Source of the DNA: Muricea muricata
Taxonomy: Eukaryota; Cnidaria; Anthozoa; Malacalcyonacea; Plexauridae
Length of the DNA stretch: 64,000 nucleotides
Assembly: GCA_963855995.1 (NCBI GenBank)
Contig: OY979717.1
Coordinates: forward strand, 9,358,001 to 9,422,000
Reading direction: 5' to 3'
This document shows, one piece after another, positions 47,501 to 62,500 of the stretch. How positions within the stretch are numbered: the first letter of the stretch is position 1; the number at the start of each line of letters is the position of its first letter. The notes under the pieces are model-generated. The model worked only from the letters and a program-made list of their open reading frames with translations. It was not told the DNA's origin and made no database searches. The position numbers and the translations under genes were made by a program.

Positions 47501-50500
47501 TATATAACCGTAATAAATAGACTAGGAACGCAAAGCCCAGTCATGACCAATAGCATTCGTGATTCTTTGCAATCAAGTACCAGTGATTATCTTGGGTTGG
47601 TCCTGATGAAGATATGGATTATACAGTCTGCAGTGATGCATGCGTGGTGTTGCGATTATCATGTCAATAAGCATATTCGTGGTTTGTCACTCTGTTTGTG
47701 TCCAGTAATCAATCATTTTAGGACGACTGCATGGTTTTCATTTAGTCGTGCATGTACATATCAAAGTGACTGATGGGATACAGTATTAACAAAAATCTAC
47801 AGTTAATAATGAATGATTAGAATGCAACAAAACAAAACATAGATCTAGACTAAAAGTTGTACATGACTTCACTGCGATAGTTACGACCAACTAAAAGCAG
47901 GCTTTAATAAAACAGAGATCATTTAGACTTGGACGCAGAAATATCATATGCACCCAATCTGCATAGTTTGGTTAATTTCAGTATATGTGGCACTAAAAGA
48001 TATTTTTATTGGCTTCCAAGTATTGTGTTGGACCAATCAGGGAAAGATTTTGCAAGGCAGGTGCCACAATATTATAGGCTGGTAGTTTTTTTAACATGTT
48101 TTTTCCAAATGTCACTCATTACATTTGGGGGTTAAGGTTAGTGGTTCTTAAATTTACGGATTTTTATGATTTTTGAATTCCAACATTTCTGTGTTCAACA
48201 GCAATGGTTGATGACGACCCTCTCAGTTCGTCGCACATTATCTTTCCAATTTCGAACCTGAAAAGTCTGCATGATTTCAGCTAGCCAGCTACAAAACTAT
48301 GTTTTGACTGCGCAATTTGGGCGCTGCCTTATATTTGAGAGTGCGTTAAATTTACAAGGTTATATACAAAGCCGTGAACATGTGCAGTACCTTTAGCTGT
48401 CGGATGCCATTCAGTATTTGTTATTACTTTCTCTTTGCTGTACAATAAATCAGTAAATGATTGATACTCCTAAAAAAACACCATACGATCACCCAGGACA
48501 AAATTTAACGAGTCACTTTTTTACTCTAGTAGGCCTACCTTAAGATAATTATCTGATTTGGAACCAAACGTGCTATCTTCATCCGCCAATGAAAGATAAT
48601 CATCATAAAATACATCCATGATTTCATTTTGTTGTAAAGCCAATTCAAATCTAAATAGAAAGGTAACGTTAGCATTACAGTTCTGAAAATAGTCACCGCA
48701 ATGGACAGTTAACCTTTTACACGAAATTTTGAAAAAAATCGAAATGGGAAAAAATATTACCACAGCTTGAAAGCATCCTAAACTTAGTAAAATTGCAAAG
48801 TTAGGTTGTAAAATGTTGTAAACTATAGAAAACATAGCCTTGCAAAGTTGACAAATTTTCTGTAGTTTTGTATTATCCGTGAGAAATGAATAACCAAGGG
48901 TATCAACTGGGTATTATTTTCCACCCGTAATACAAATGTATACAAAATTTGCCAAATTAGCAAGGCTATATTTTCCATATTTTAGAACATTTCACAACCA
49001 AACTTTGCAATTTTACTAAGTTTAGGATGCTCTTTCAATGTGGTAATATTTTTTGCCCGTCTATTAAAAATTTATTATATTGTCGATCAGATCAGTCAAC
49101 CCAAAGACAAAGCGATGTTTTCTAAATACAAATTGCGATTATTCTATATCCAAGCTGCAACTGTTTATTCAGAAATTCAAGCATTCTTTTTTACTTTCAC
49201 TTTTTTTAACAATAGGTTGAACTTTAATTAACTTAGCTTTTATGCTGGTTGTAGATTGTCTCATTCTTTATGAATTTTGTCATAAAAAGCTCAACAGCGA
49301 GGCATATTGATGAATCCTTATGAATCCATATTAATCTCAACAAGCTTTGAGCAGCCGCATGCTTGAAAAACGCAGGCTGCATTTGCTGACGTGCAGTGGC
49401 GGATCTAGCGTAAGTCAAAATAAATTATAGCAGCTCATTCTAGGATATATTTACATTTTAAAATACCTTCAAAGTAACTTCATTGGTTAGATTTTATTCT
49501 TTTGAAATTCATAACCTATGACATTGTTATAAAGTTATTTTGAATTTAAAATTGAGCTGCTATAATTTATTTTGACTTACCCTGGATCCGCCACTGCTGA
49601 CGTGAGATTCGTGATCACTGATTCGTGAGGCGCAATTGTTACGTCACAATTATTAGTTGCTACGGCAACCCAGACAGTTATTTAAAACGAAAATCATTCG
49701 AGAAATGCATTGTTTTTGACCAATTTCCTACAACTTATGTGAATAAAATGTTTTGGTTTTCAACGCACTGGCTAGTAGCAAACGTTGCCAAGGTTGGTAA
49801 GTTTTGATTTTTACTTGCATGTATTTCTAGAAGTCATAACTGAAAACCCTTACTTATAATTGTTGAGAATCAAATTTGGATGATTAGGTTTTTAGTTCAT
49901 CCATTTCTAATTACGCAGTTCAGAAACTCGCTTAAAGCGGTATTACCTTGTCGTTTTGTCTTTTTATCGTCCTTTTTTCTAATTTGTGGTCTGTTAGTTT
50001 GTTTGTCTATTTATTATTATGTCTAAATATCCGTCACGCTTTAGTGTAAATTTATGTTATACTTTCTGGATGTTGTGGAACCCCATTACTGGAGATTTTA
50101 TCTCTGGGTGGTCATTCCAGCCATTATGTGTAATTTATTTCTAGTTTATATTTAGTAACAGTTGACCTAATTATAAATGGCAAACTAGTAAAATAAAATA
50201 AAATAAAATAAAATAAAATAATGAAGGGCGTAAAAGATATTAGTAATTGATAAGTAATTATTTCAAATACTAAAATTCCAACTATCACTTATCTTACAGA
50301 TTCTTCATACCTGCACATATTTATTAGATACATTATCAGTGTAATTTGTATACGTCCTTTAAAATCACTTAACATGGTTCCACGTAATTGGCTTATTTTA
50401 TTTTTTGTTTCGAACTAACCAGACACGTTGATGCAGTGTTGAAAAGTTGCAACAGACGGTTGTTATTTGGCATTTATAGGCCTGTATTGGCCGCAACTAA

Positions 50501-53500
50501 CCAATCACTGTCGAGAATCATACTGGTTACAATTCAATGCGATATGCAAATTTTTCACCAAACAACTTTAACTTTGTGCAGTTGCACTTGCATGCGCGAA
50601 TATCGAAAAGGATCGCCATTTAACATCTTCTAACGTCAAATCCGAGAATAGTTTAACTGACCAATAGATAATGAATCTGATTGGCTAAGAGCTGTGCCGA
50701 TTAATCCTTAATCGGCATAGTGTGCCGATTCAAAATTAATTGGCACGGATCGCGAACCCCGCGGGGCACAGGATTTTTAAAAACTAAAAACTTTGGTGAC
50801 AAAGTGATATTAATAGGAAATTACACTTTGTCCTCGAAGTATTAATAAAAAATCACACGTGTATTTGGCGAAATATTTATAATATCAAATATTATAAACA
50901 TTTCGCCAGACACGGGTGATTTTTCATCATTACTTCTCGGACCGTGTAATTTCCTATACTAATTAGTATTGCTTGCGGCCAGGGCTCGAAATAGCGGGCT
51001 GCCAATAGCCAAAAGCAGGCCAAATTTTAAAGATGGCAGGCGGAAATAAAACTGGACTGCCAAATTGAGAAAAAAAGGCAAGCGAAATTCAATTGATGAG
51101 TTTGATGTTAGTTTATTTCATTTGATTACCATAACTCGTAAGAAACAATAGCTACTGAGAAACGTTCAATTTTTAGCTCACATCTAAATATGTTAGTACA
51201 GTATATTAACACTTAAATCCAAGATTATAATCAAACATACCATATATACTATGTAGTTTAGTATGGGGCAATAAAACTTAAAATAAACCCTATCATAAAA
51301 ACATTGATTTCTACAACATACGAGACGTCACCATTTTTGGCAGGTAAAAAAACATAAAATGACAGGTTATATGGTATTTTGCCTGCAAAAAAAATTGGCA
51401 GGTCATATTTTTTTTCTATTTCGAGCCCTGCTTGCGGCCTCTACAACAAAAATATCCCCTGGCAATTTACATGTTTATGTCTAATCCTATGTGATAGGTT
51501 TTTGGTCCCTTGTAAAAAAGCAGGTTAGCATCAGAAAATTCAAAGAAAATTTCCTAAAAGCTTGTTTATAACTTTGGAAATATTTCATCGAAAATCTGGT
51601 TAGAATCAATGGTACTTTTAGTTTCTGACTGCCCAGACTAAACAACCTATATTAGGTTAGCGCTAACATAGCTTTGAACAACGGCAGTTTTTTAGAAGCT
51701 TTGAAACATTCCTTTAGATATTTTGTCAGGATGAATAGTAGTTTTTGGTTTCCCGTTCAATGTTTGAAAGAAACTGAGGTGTAGAAATACCGAGAAACTA
51801 AAAAAGTTGGTGAAACTTTAAAGGATTGGTGTCACAGCATGCAGTCACACCCAAAGAGATTATAAATAACACTAGAGATGGCATCGTAATCTTTTTCATT
51901 AAAGTGCCTATAAGTCTAAAATGGGTTATTAGTGATTCAGATAGAGCTAAAAAAGTTAGTAAGTTATGATTTAGTTTTTTCGTTAAGCGTTTATTTACGG
52001 AGATAACCGGGCTCAAAGAAGCCAGCTCGTTGAAAAAGTGCGTGCCTGTGGGAGACTGGATCCCAGGAGCATGTTTATGTAGACTTGATATACAATTACA
52101 TAGTAATTTTAGTCTCGAAGCTCAAAGATCAGCTATTTTTGCGTAAGAGCACCCGTAAACAACGCATCTTTCAGGCATTTTTCCACAAAAAACTACGATG
52201 ACACATGCATTCGATCCAGGGATCCAGGCTTCTAAGCGTAAAATTTGGATGCGCACTTTTTTCCCAAATGTGGCCAAACTAGCACGTTTGACTGCATTTA
52301 TCTCCACAACTAAACGCTCAACAAAAAAACTAAATCATAACTTACCAACTAACTTGTTTAGCTCTATTTGGATCACCAAAAACCCATTTTGGGTTTATAA
52401 GCACTTTAAAAAAAAAAGGAAACGCGTTTGTTGGGGAACAAATTCAAGTCCCGGATGCAGGGCCAGGCGCTTATTGGTTGAGCTAATGCTTCATTAGCAA
52501 CCACCTTAGCAACAACAGAATCTGTATGAATGTTTTCCTCATCGTTGTTGAGGTCGTTTTGCCGGTTTTGAGGGCAAAATAGAACTTTTTCAATGGTTTT
52601 TATTATTTTGTACAATCTGGAATGATATTTTCAATAATTTTATGAGGAAAAAAATCTCAAAAAGAAAAAAACTCGTCTAAAACGACCTTTTTGTCTTTGA
52701 CATTGCGTGTGAACATCGCGTTCTCAGATTTTACCCTCGATGCCCCCTCTAGTGTTATTTATAATCTCTATGGTCACACCCTAGTATCGCGGGCTTTTGT
52801 TACTGTTCTTATCCCAGCGGAAGATGATTAAAATGTACGACGTATTGCCAAAATAACCTTTTGATTGACAGTAGCTTGCTTGATGTATTTCTGTTTTCTG
52901 TACAACTACTTTTGATCCACACAAGATTTCTGAAGTAATATTTCCAAACTTTCAAATACATGCACTGCCGGAAAATTTCTTTGAATTTTAGCTTTGTTGC
53001 GCCTCACGTTTTATATCTCATAAAGCATACTATTGCTCGTGTTTCAAGTATCACTGAAAACACGAGCAAGTTTGTTTTATCAGATAGAAAACGCGAAGCG
53101 AAGAAGGGCGTTTTATATTTGAGAAAGCACGAATTGCGAGTGTTTTAAATGGCTTCTAAAACGATCCATTTTATACTAATCTTGTCAGTTTGTTTACGAA
53201 AGAATATTCAATATAGATGTTGTATATGTTGTATAAAGTCGAGGCAAACGTTTTGTAAAAATTTACGTGTGTTTTATCACAGATAAAGACTCCTCGCGGC
53301 TATAACTTCCCTTGTTAGTTAATTGAATAAAATAAAATGATACTAGCTACTGTAAGCAAATTAAGTGAAAAAATTATTTTATTAACGCTGGCGATAATTA
53401 TGAACAATACCGGAAGTGTTTGATTCCAATATATAAATAATGTTCATATATTATTGCACACAGATGTAAATAGCTAACCTTGGAGTAACGTTTTGTATGA

Positions 53501-56500
53501 ACTCCAGCAACGAAGGAGCTTCTTCTGCCATAACTCGATTTTCTTCTGATAAAAATCTAGCCTCATATTGAACGCAAGCATTTCTTGGCTTTTTCCTACA
53601 TAAAAACATATATAATTTACACTTCAATAACACTTTCCATTTTTCAAATCTTGTAACATGGAAAATAGCGCGAGATAAAGGCCCTGTCACACGGTGCAAT
53701 TTTTCTTGCAACATTTATCGTCATGTAAACCAGTGACTGTTCCACATGTGCAAAATCTCGGCGCGCATTTATACCAAGTCATACGAGATTTTCAAAATTT
53801 TACCGTCTATGAAGAAGGATCCACGTATAAACAATTGTAAAAAATTTTGTTTTTTCTTTTGACAAGAAATAATCGTGAAAAATATTGATTTGGTGAATCA
53901 AAGATGGTGGATTACAATGTCTGGTCACATAGCCTTGAGAGTGGTTAACGCAGTTTTATACTAGAGTTGATTTTTTCATATTACGACATGTTCCATTCTT
54001 TGATCCCAGTTCTAAATTCGTAATGAGATTAAAGGTGGTACATTCTTGACTCATAACATGAAGTAACAACCTTTACTTGTACGTGTGGTTTTTTAGGATT
54101 ACATTATCCGCAAACTTGCACACTACAATGCCCGCTTATTATACACAACGTGCATGCATTATCCATACGAATGTAATCTAGTTGCAGCTTGTGTGTCTTG
54201 CCAGCCAAATTATAATGAATTTTAAAACGAATTTTGAATTAAAAATATCAAGAAATTCTACCATTCCGTCTGAGAGCCTTTTTCTTCTCGTGTTTGGACA
54301 GCCTGCATAAAAATCAGAAAAGTACTGTTAAGGTTGACGTAAAATTCAAATGAATTTCAACCTAGGTTTACTGTACAAACCCAGATTTTGTACAACTGGC
54401 CCTGCGTCCTGCTACTTTTCTAAATCAACCTCAACGCAATGGTTTAATCAGAAGAAATATATTAATATGCCTCCTCTCCTAAATTAAGTCATCAGCTTTG
54501 GCCCTTCTTAAAATGAAGGCTGAATAAAATTCAGTAAATATGAAAAAGTCAAACATACCTGAATTCCAATGTCCAGTTCAACTCTCTTCAGACTGTAAGA
54601 TTCATCTTCAAACGGAAGGCACTCAACAGTAGCATCTTTCATTACTTTCTCATTTTGATCAGAAAATTGTACAGGAGCACCGAACTCGCACCGTTTTCGT
54701 GAAATGCAAATCTTTATCTGTAATGAGTAACGTTCAGACAAATGGTGCAAGTAAATTTAAAAAAAATGTCTATTTGACTGCAGATTGATGTATAGTAGTT
54801 GTTTGAATCATTTTATACCTTGGTTCTATTTTGGACAGTCTTTTCATTCTCAACTTCTGTCTCACTACCCAGAGATTCCCAAGGTCTAGGGGTAACTGGT
54901 CCTTTCCACACAACAATTTCTTCTTCTTTTGTTCCTTCAGCTCCTCCATCTGCCGTCTCATCCTCACCACCAGCAGCCAACTCAGGCTGAAAGAAGTGCC
55001 CAGAGCAAAAATAAAGGATGAAAGAAACAAACACTCAGTCTGTAAGTACCACTATACAATATATGTATAGTCTCATGGCATACATAAACTCAACAATAGA
55101 CAATGCATGCTAGATCAATTTTTGATCTATCGTATTTCAGCATAACATTCACTAAGCGACCTTTACAATTTTATGTTAATGTCAACACGCACTTTCTAGT
55201 TTTGTCCATCGATTTCCTTTTGGCTTTGACGAAGAAAAGTTCAAAATTTTGGATTAACGAGAAAATACGATGTTCGCATCAAAAACTGTCTTCCACAAGA
55301 GCTGGATAAAGTGCTTCAAAACTAGTTTTCAGCCGTTGAACATTTAAGGTTTGTGATTTTCATGTAGTCACTAATACCACTGTTTCTCTCACTGTTTACT
55401 TGTTAGCTCAATTTATACATTTCTAATATACTTTACTCAACGTCCCACTTTAATATAACGGCTAATATAACTCTTATTCTCTAATTTACATGTTAGTTCA
55501 GTAAGCACATTTCTGGATTATGTATTTTATTATTTTCACTAAGTAATTATGACATTGCTAATTTCATTGTTCGTCATTAATTTAATTTTTAGCTCAGTGA
55601 ATGCATTTCTACATCATGTATTTAATTTTCTTGCGCGAATTATGACGTCACTAATTTCATTGTCAATTCACTAATTTATTTTTCTCCTCGTTAAATACAT
55701 TTTTAGATCAAGCATTTTATTTTCCTCACTAATTATGACGTCACTAATTTCATCGTTCTGTCATTAATTTAATGTTTAGCCCATTGAATACATTTCCAGA
55801 TCATGTGTTTTATTTTTTCTCACTAATTAACTATGACGTCACAAATTTCATTGTTACGACATTAACTTAAAGTTTAGCTCATTGAATACATATCTAGATC
55901 ATGTGTTTTATTTATTCTTACTAATTATGACGTTACTAATTTCATTGTTCTGTGACCAATTTAATGTTTAGCTCATTGAATACATTTCTAAATCATGTAT
56001 TTTATTTTCCCCACTAATTAATCATGACGTTACTAATTTCAGTGTTCCGTCATTAATTTAATTGACAGCTCAGTAAATACATTTCTAAATCATGTATTTC
56101 ACTTTTATACACTAATTAATTATGTCGTCACTAATTTTATCGTTACCTCACTAATTTAACTTTCAGTTCAGTAATTACATTTTCAGATCATTTTTAAATT
56201 TTTTCTCAATAATTAATCATCACATCAATAATTTCATTGTTCCATCAATAATTTAATTGTTAGCTCAGTAAATACATGTATTTTATTCCTTCTAACTAAT
56301 TAATTATGATGTCACTAATTTCATTATTACGTTCCTAATTTAATTGTTATCTGATTAAAAACATTTCTAGATCACGTATTTTATTTTTTTTTTTAAATTA
56401 ATTCTGATGCCACTAATTCCATTGTTGCGTCACTAATTTAACTTTGCCTTCAGTATATACATTTCTAAATCATGTATTTTACTTTCCTTACTAATTAATT

Positions 56501-59500
56501 ATGACGTCACTAATTTCATTGTTGCGTGATTAATTAAACTTTCGCTTTAATAAATACATTTCTAGATCATGTATTTTATTTTTTCTCACTAATTAATTAT
56601 GGCGTCACTAATTTAATTGTTACGTCATTAATTTAACTTTCTCTTTATTAAACACAATTTTACATCATGTATTTTATCTTCGCTCACCAATTAAATTTGA
56701 CATCACAAATTTCATTGCTTCGTCATTAATTTAATTTTCAACTCCGTACATACATTTAGAGGTCGTGTATTTTATTTTTGCTCACTAATTAGTTATGACA
56801 TCACTAATTTCATTGTTACGTCAATAATTTAAATTTCCCCTCATTAAATACATTTTTAGATCATGTATTTTATTTTTGGTCACTAATTAATTATGACGTC
56901 AATAATTTCATTGTTTCGTCATTAATTTACTTTTTAACTCAGTACATACATTTTTAGATCATGTATTTTAGTTTTCCCACTAATTAATCATGACGTTACA
57001 AATTTCAATATTCCGCTATAAATTTGATTGTTAGCTCAGTAAATATATTTCTGGATAGTGATTTTTTTTAATAATCAATTATGAGATATCTAATTTCGTT
57101 GTCTCCGTTATTAGTTTAATTGTTAGCTGAGTACTTTTCCAAATCACGTATTTTATTATTTCTCATTAATTAACTATGTCACTAATTTCATTGCTACGTC
57201 AATAAATTTAACTTTTAGTTGAGTAAACACATTTCTAGATGATGTATTTTATTTTTCTCACTAATTATTTATAACGTCACTAATTTCATTGTTACGTCAT
57301 CAATATAACTTTCCAATCATTAAATACATTTTTAAATCATGTATTTTATTTTTTTCACAAAGTAATTATGATGTCACTAATTTCATTGTTACGTCACTAA
57401 TTTAACATTCTCCTCATTAAATACATTTTTAGATCATGTACTTTATTTTCGCTCACTAATTAATTATGATGTCACTAATTTCATTGTTACGTCACTAATT
57501 GTAACATTCCCCTCATTAAATACATTTTAGGTCATGTATTTTATTTTTGGTCACCAATTAATTATGACGTCACTAATTTCATTGTTTCGTCATTAATTTT
57601 TAACTCAGTACACACATTTTCAGATCATGTATTTTAGTTTTTCCAATAATTAATCATGACGTTACAAATTTCAATGTTCCGTTATTAATTTAATCGTTAG
57701 CTCAGTAAATACATTTCTGGATAGTGTATTTTTTTACCAATCAATTATGACGTATCTAATTTCGTTGTCTGCGTCATTAGTTTAATTGTTAGCTCAGAGC
57801 TTTTCCAAATCACGTGTTTTATTCTTTCTCGCTAATTAACTATGATGTCACTAATCTCATTGTTACGATCATGTATTTTATTTTTTACAACTAATTAATT
57901 ATGACTTCCCTAATTTATTGTTCCGTCATTAATTTAATTATTACCTCATCAAATACATTTCTACATCATGTATTTTATTTTTTCTCTTTAATTAATTATG
58001 TTAACTTTCCCTTCAGTAAATACATCTCCAGATCATGCGTTTTATTTTTTTCTCACTAATTAATTATGACATAAATAATTTTATTGTTCCATCATTAATT
58101 TAATTGTTAGCTCAGTAAATACATTTCTAGATTGTGTATTTTATTCCTTCTAACTAATTAATTATGATGTCACTCATTTCATTATTACGTTCCTAATTTA
58201 ATTGTTGTCTGATTAAAAACATTTCTGGATCATGTATTTTATTTTTTGTTAATAATTAATTATGATATCACTAATTTCATTGTTACGTCAATAATCTAAC
58301 TTTTAGTTGAGTAAACAAATTTCTAGATCATGTGCTTCATATTTTTTTACTAACTAATTATAACGTCACTAATTTCCTTGTTACGTCACTAATTTAACTT
58401 TCCCCTCAGTAAATAGATTTCTAAATCATGTATTCTATTTTTTCTTACTAATAATGACGTCAGTAATTTCATTGTTGCGTGATTAATTCAACTTTCGCTT
58501 TAATAAATACATTTCTAGATCATGTATTTTATTTTGTCCCACTAACTATGCCGTCACTAATCTCATTGTCACGTCACTTTATTAAATACATTTTACATGA
58601 CGTAGTTTATTTTGCACATCAATTAAATATGACGTCAAAAACTTCACTGTTTCTTCATTAATTTAATTTTCAACTCAGTACATAAATTTTGAGATCGTGT
58701 ATTTTATTTTTCTAACTAATTAATTATGACGTCACAAATTTCAATATTCCGTCATAAATTTAGTTGTTAGCTAAGTAAATACATTTTAACATCGTGTATT
58801 TTATTTCTTCTTACTAATTAATTATGATGTCACTGCTTTCATTGTTACGTCATCAATCTAACTTTTCCTTCAATATATAAATTTTTAGATCATGCATTTT
58901 ATTTTTTCTCACTAATTAATTACGACGTCACTAATTTTATTCTTACATCATTAATTTAATTTCTTTCCAGTAAATACATTTCTAGATCGTGTATTTTATT
59001 TTACCTCACCAATTAATTATGACATCACTAATTTCATTGTTCCGTCCATAATAAAAAATTTAACTTTTAGTTGAGAAAACATATTTCTAGATTATGTATT
59101 TTTCTCTCAATAGTTATTTATGACATCACCAACTTCATTGTTACGTCACTAATTTAATTTCCCTTCAGTAAATACATTTCTAGATCATGTATTTTATTTT
59201 TGCTCACTAATTAGTTATAACATGACTAATGTCACTGTTACGTCACTAATTTAGCTTTCCCCTCTTTAAATAAATTTTTAGATCATGCATTTTATTTTTT
59301 CTCACTAATTATTAATGACATCACTAACTTCGTTGTTACGTCGCTAATTTAACTTTCCCCTCATCAAACAGATTTTCAAATCATGCATTTTATTTTTGGT
59401 CACCAATTAATAATGACTTCACTAACTTCAATGTTTCGCCATTAATTTAATTTTTAACTCAGTATATACATTTTGAGATCATGTATTTTTCTTCACTAAT

Positions 59501-62500
59501 TAGTCAGTATAACGTCACTAACTTCTTTGTTACATCACTAATTTAACTTTCCCTCATCAAATACATTTTTTGATCATGTATTTATTTTTGTGTCACCAAT
59601 TAATTATGACGTCACTGATTTCATTGTTTCAGCATTAATTTAATTTTTAACGCAGTACATACATTTTTAGATCATGTATTTTATTTTTCCCACTAATTAA
59701 TTACAACGTTACCAATTTAAATGTTCTGTTATTAATTTAATTGTTAGCTCAGTAAATGTATTTCTGGATAGTGATTTTTTTAATAATAAATTATGAGGTA
59801 TCTAATTTCGTTGTCACTGGTATTAGTTTAATTGTTAGCTCAGTACATTTCCAAATCACGTATTTTATTTTTTCTCACAAATTGACTATGAGGTCACTAA
59901 TTTCATTGTTACGTCAACAAATTTAACTTTTAGTTGAGTAAACACATTGCTAGATTATGTATTTTATTTTTCCCACTAATTGATTACGAGGTCACTAATT
60001 TTCCCCTCATTAAATACATTTTTAGATCATTTGTTTTATTTTTGCCCACCAATTAATTATGACGTCACTAATTCATTGTTTCGTCAATAAATTTAACTTT
60101 TAGTTGAGAAAACACATTTCTAGATTATGTGGTTTTTTCTCACTAATTATTTATGACGTCACTAACTTGATTGTTACGTCGCTAATTTAACTTTCCTCTC
60201 ATTAAATAGATTTTCAAATCACGTATTTTATTTTTGGTCACCAACTTATTATGACCTTACTAATTTCATTGTTTCTCCACTAATTTAATTTTTAACTCAG
60301 TACATACATTTTGAGATCATGCATTCTTTTTTTCTCACTAATTAGTTACAACATCACTAATTTCTTTGTTACATCACTAATTTAACTTTCCCTCATTAAA
60401 TACAATTTTTGATGATGTATTTCATTTTTGATCACCAATTAATTACGACGTCACTAATTTCATTTTTTTGTCATTAATTTAATTTTTAACTGAGTAAATA
60501 CATTTTAACTCAGTAAATACAAAGGAACTACTGAACGAGATCCGCTCGCCATGGCCATGTATGTATGCTCTTGCTGTAACACCCTTAATTTGCAAGCTGA
60601 GATCAGAGGAACCAACTGTTAAACAAGTATGGTTTGCAGACGACTCGTTAGGAGATGGTGGCATGTTTGAATTCTATTGGTCCACAGATGGGTTACTTTT
60701 CAAATGCTAGCAAAACACATCTCGTAGTGAAACCGCAGTTTCTATTTAATGCGGGCAGTCGAGAATATTGATATATTTTTTCAGCCGTTAGAAGAAGCCA
60801 TCAGTCAAAAGTTTGTTCCAGCATTAACTGGAAGGGGACCATGTAATCCCGACGAAAGGAAGCTCGTTTCATTACCTATACGTTATGGTGGGTTGAACAT
60901 CATCAATCCTGCCACAAGCGCCAACGGCGAATATCATGCTTCACAGGAAATCAGCAAGCCTCTCAAAGATATGATTATTAAGCAGAAAGAGTCGTTCAGT
61001 AAACCGCAGTTACACTCCATCAAGGCAAGTTTGCGTCAGGACAGGAATCAGAAAATGAAAGATATGGCTGGACAAATACGGGAATGTCTACCTCCGAGAA
61101 AGCAAAGAATGATGGATTTACTTTGTGAGAAAGGATCTTCATCGTGGTTAAGGGTATTGCCACTACAAGATCAAGGGTTTAATTTGAAAAAGGGTGAATT
61201 CCGTGATGCGTTAAGTTTACGATATGGGTGGCAGTTGAGAAACGTACTACATCATTGCAGATGTGGAAAGTCCTTCTCGACAGACCACGCCATGATATGT
61301 CCGTTTGGTGGTCTACCAATAGCAAGACGCAACGAGATTAGAGATACAACAGCTCAATGACTAAATGAAGTGGGTGCTGATGTGGTAAAGGAGCCATCAC
61401 TTCAACCACTCTCAGGTGAAATCATATTACCACGCACAGCCAACAAGCAAGATGATGCAAGGCTAGACATCCGAGCGAGGGGATTCTGGAGTCGGCAGCA
61501 AGATGCATTCTTTGACGTGAGGGGTTTTCACCCAGACGCACCGAGCTACCGAAACACCAGCATATCCGTACGATACAGGCAGCATGAGATGGCGAAGAAA
61601 AGAGAATACGGTGATCGCGTAAGAGAAGTAGAATACGCCGCTTTTACACCACTGGTATTTTCAACTTCTGGTGGAATGGGAAAAGAGACTGCTATTGCTT
61701 ACAAACATCTGGCTGGGTTGCTGGCAGAGAAAAGAAAGACCCAGTATAGCATCATTCTCGCTTGGATGCGATGTACAGTGTCATTTGCGTTAATACGCTC
61801 AGCAGTGATGGCAATACGGGGGAGTCGATCTCATGTTTGTCGACAGCAAAACTCGAATATTGAACTAAGATGTAGAGAAAGCGGTCTAAGAGCTTGACTC
61901 TTATTTTTTTACAAAGAATCAAACATCTATTATAAGTGATTATTAAGTCTTTTTTACTAACTTTTTATCATTAATTCATACAATTTGTAAAGAATACAAT
62001 TTTTAATAAAGGATTAATATTATATACATTTTTAGATAATGCATTTTATTTTTGATCACCAATTTATTATGACGTCACTAATTTCATTGTTTCGTCATTA
62101 ATTTAATTTTTAACTCAGTACATACATTTTTAGATCGTGTATCTATTTTTCAATTTTACAAACTTCAATGTTCCGTTATTAATTTAATTGTTAGCTCAGT
62201 AAATATATTTCTGGATAATGATTTTTTGTAATAACCACTTTACTTTAATTTTTTACTACCCTCATTAATTTAATTCTAACTCAGTAAATACATTATATTT
62301 TATTTTTTGTCGCTAATCAATTATGAGGTAACTAATTTCATTGGTACGTCATTTATTTAACTTTCAGTTGAGTAGATACATTTTTAGATCATGTATTTTA
62401 TTTTTCTCACTAATTAATTAGGACGTCGTTAATTATGTCGCTAATTTAACTTTCAATTCAGTAAATATGTATTTTCGAAACCATTTATTTTGTAAACACT

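Noticed and set aside
52198..52497. 99-codon plus-strand ORF
   Set aside because: It lies in the P-type element; the THAP start is on the other strand.
55360..62470. CRISPR array or replication origin
   Set aside because: Units are degenerate head-to-tail satellite copies with no spacers, in an animal intron.
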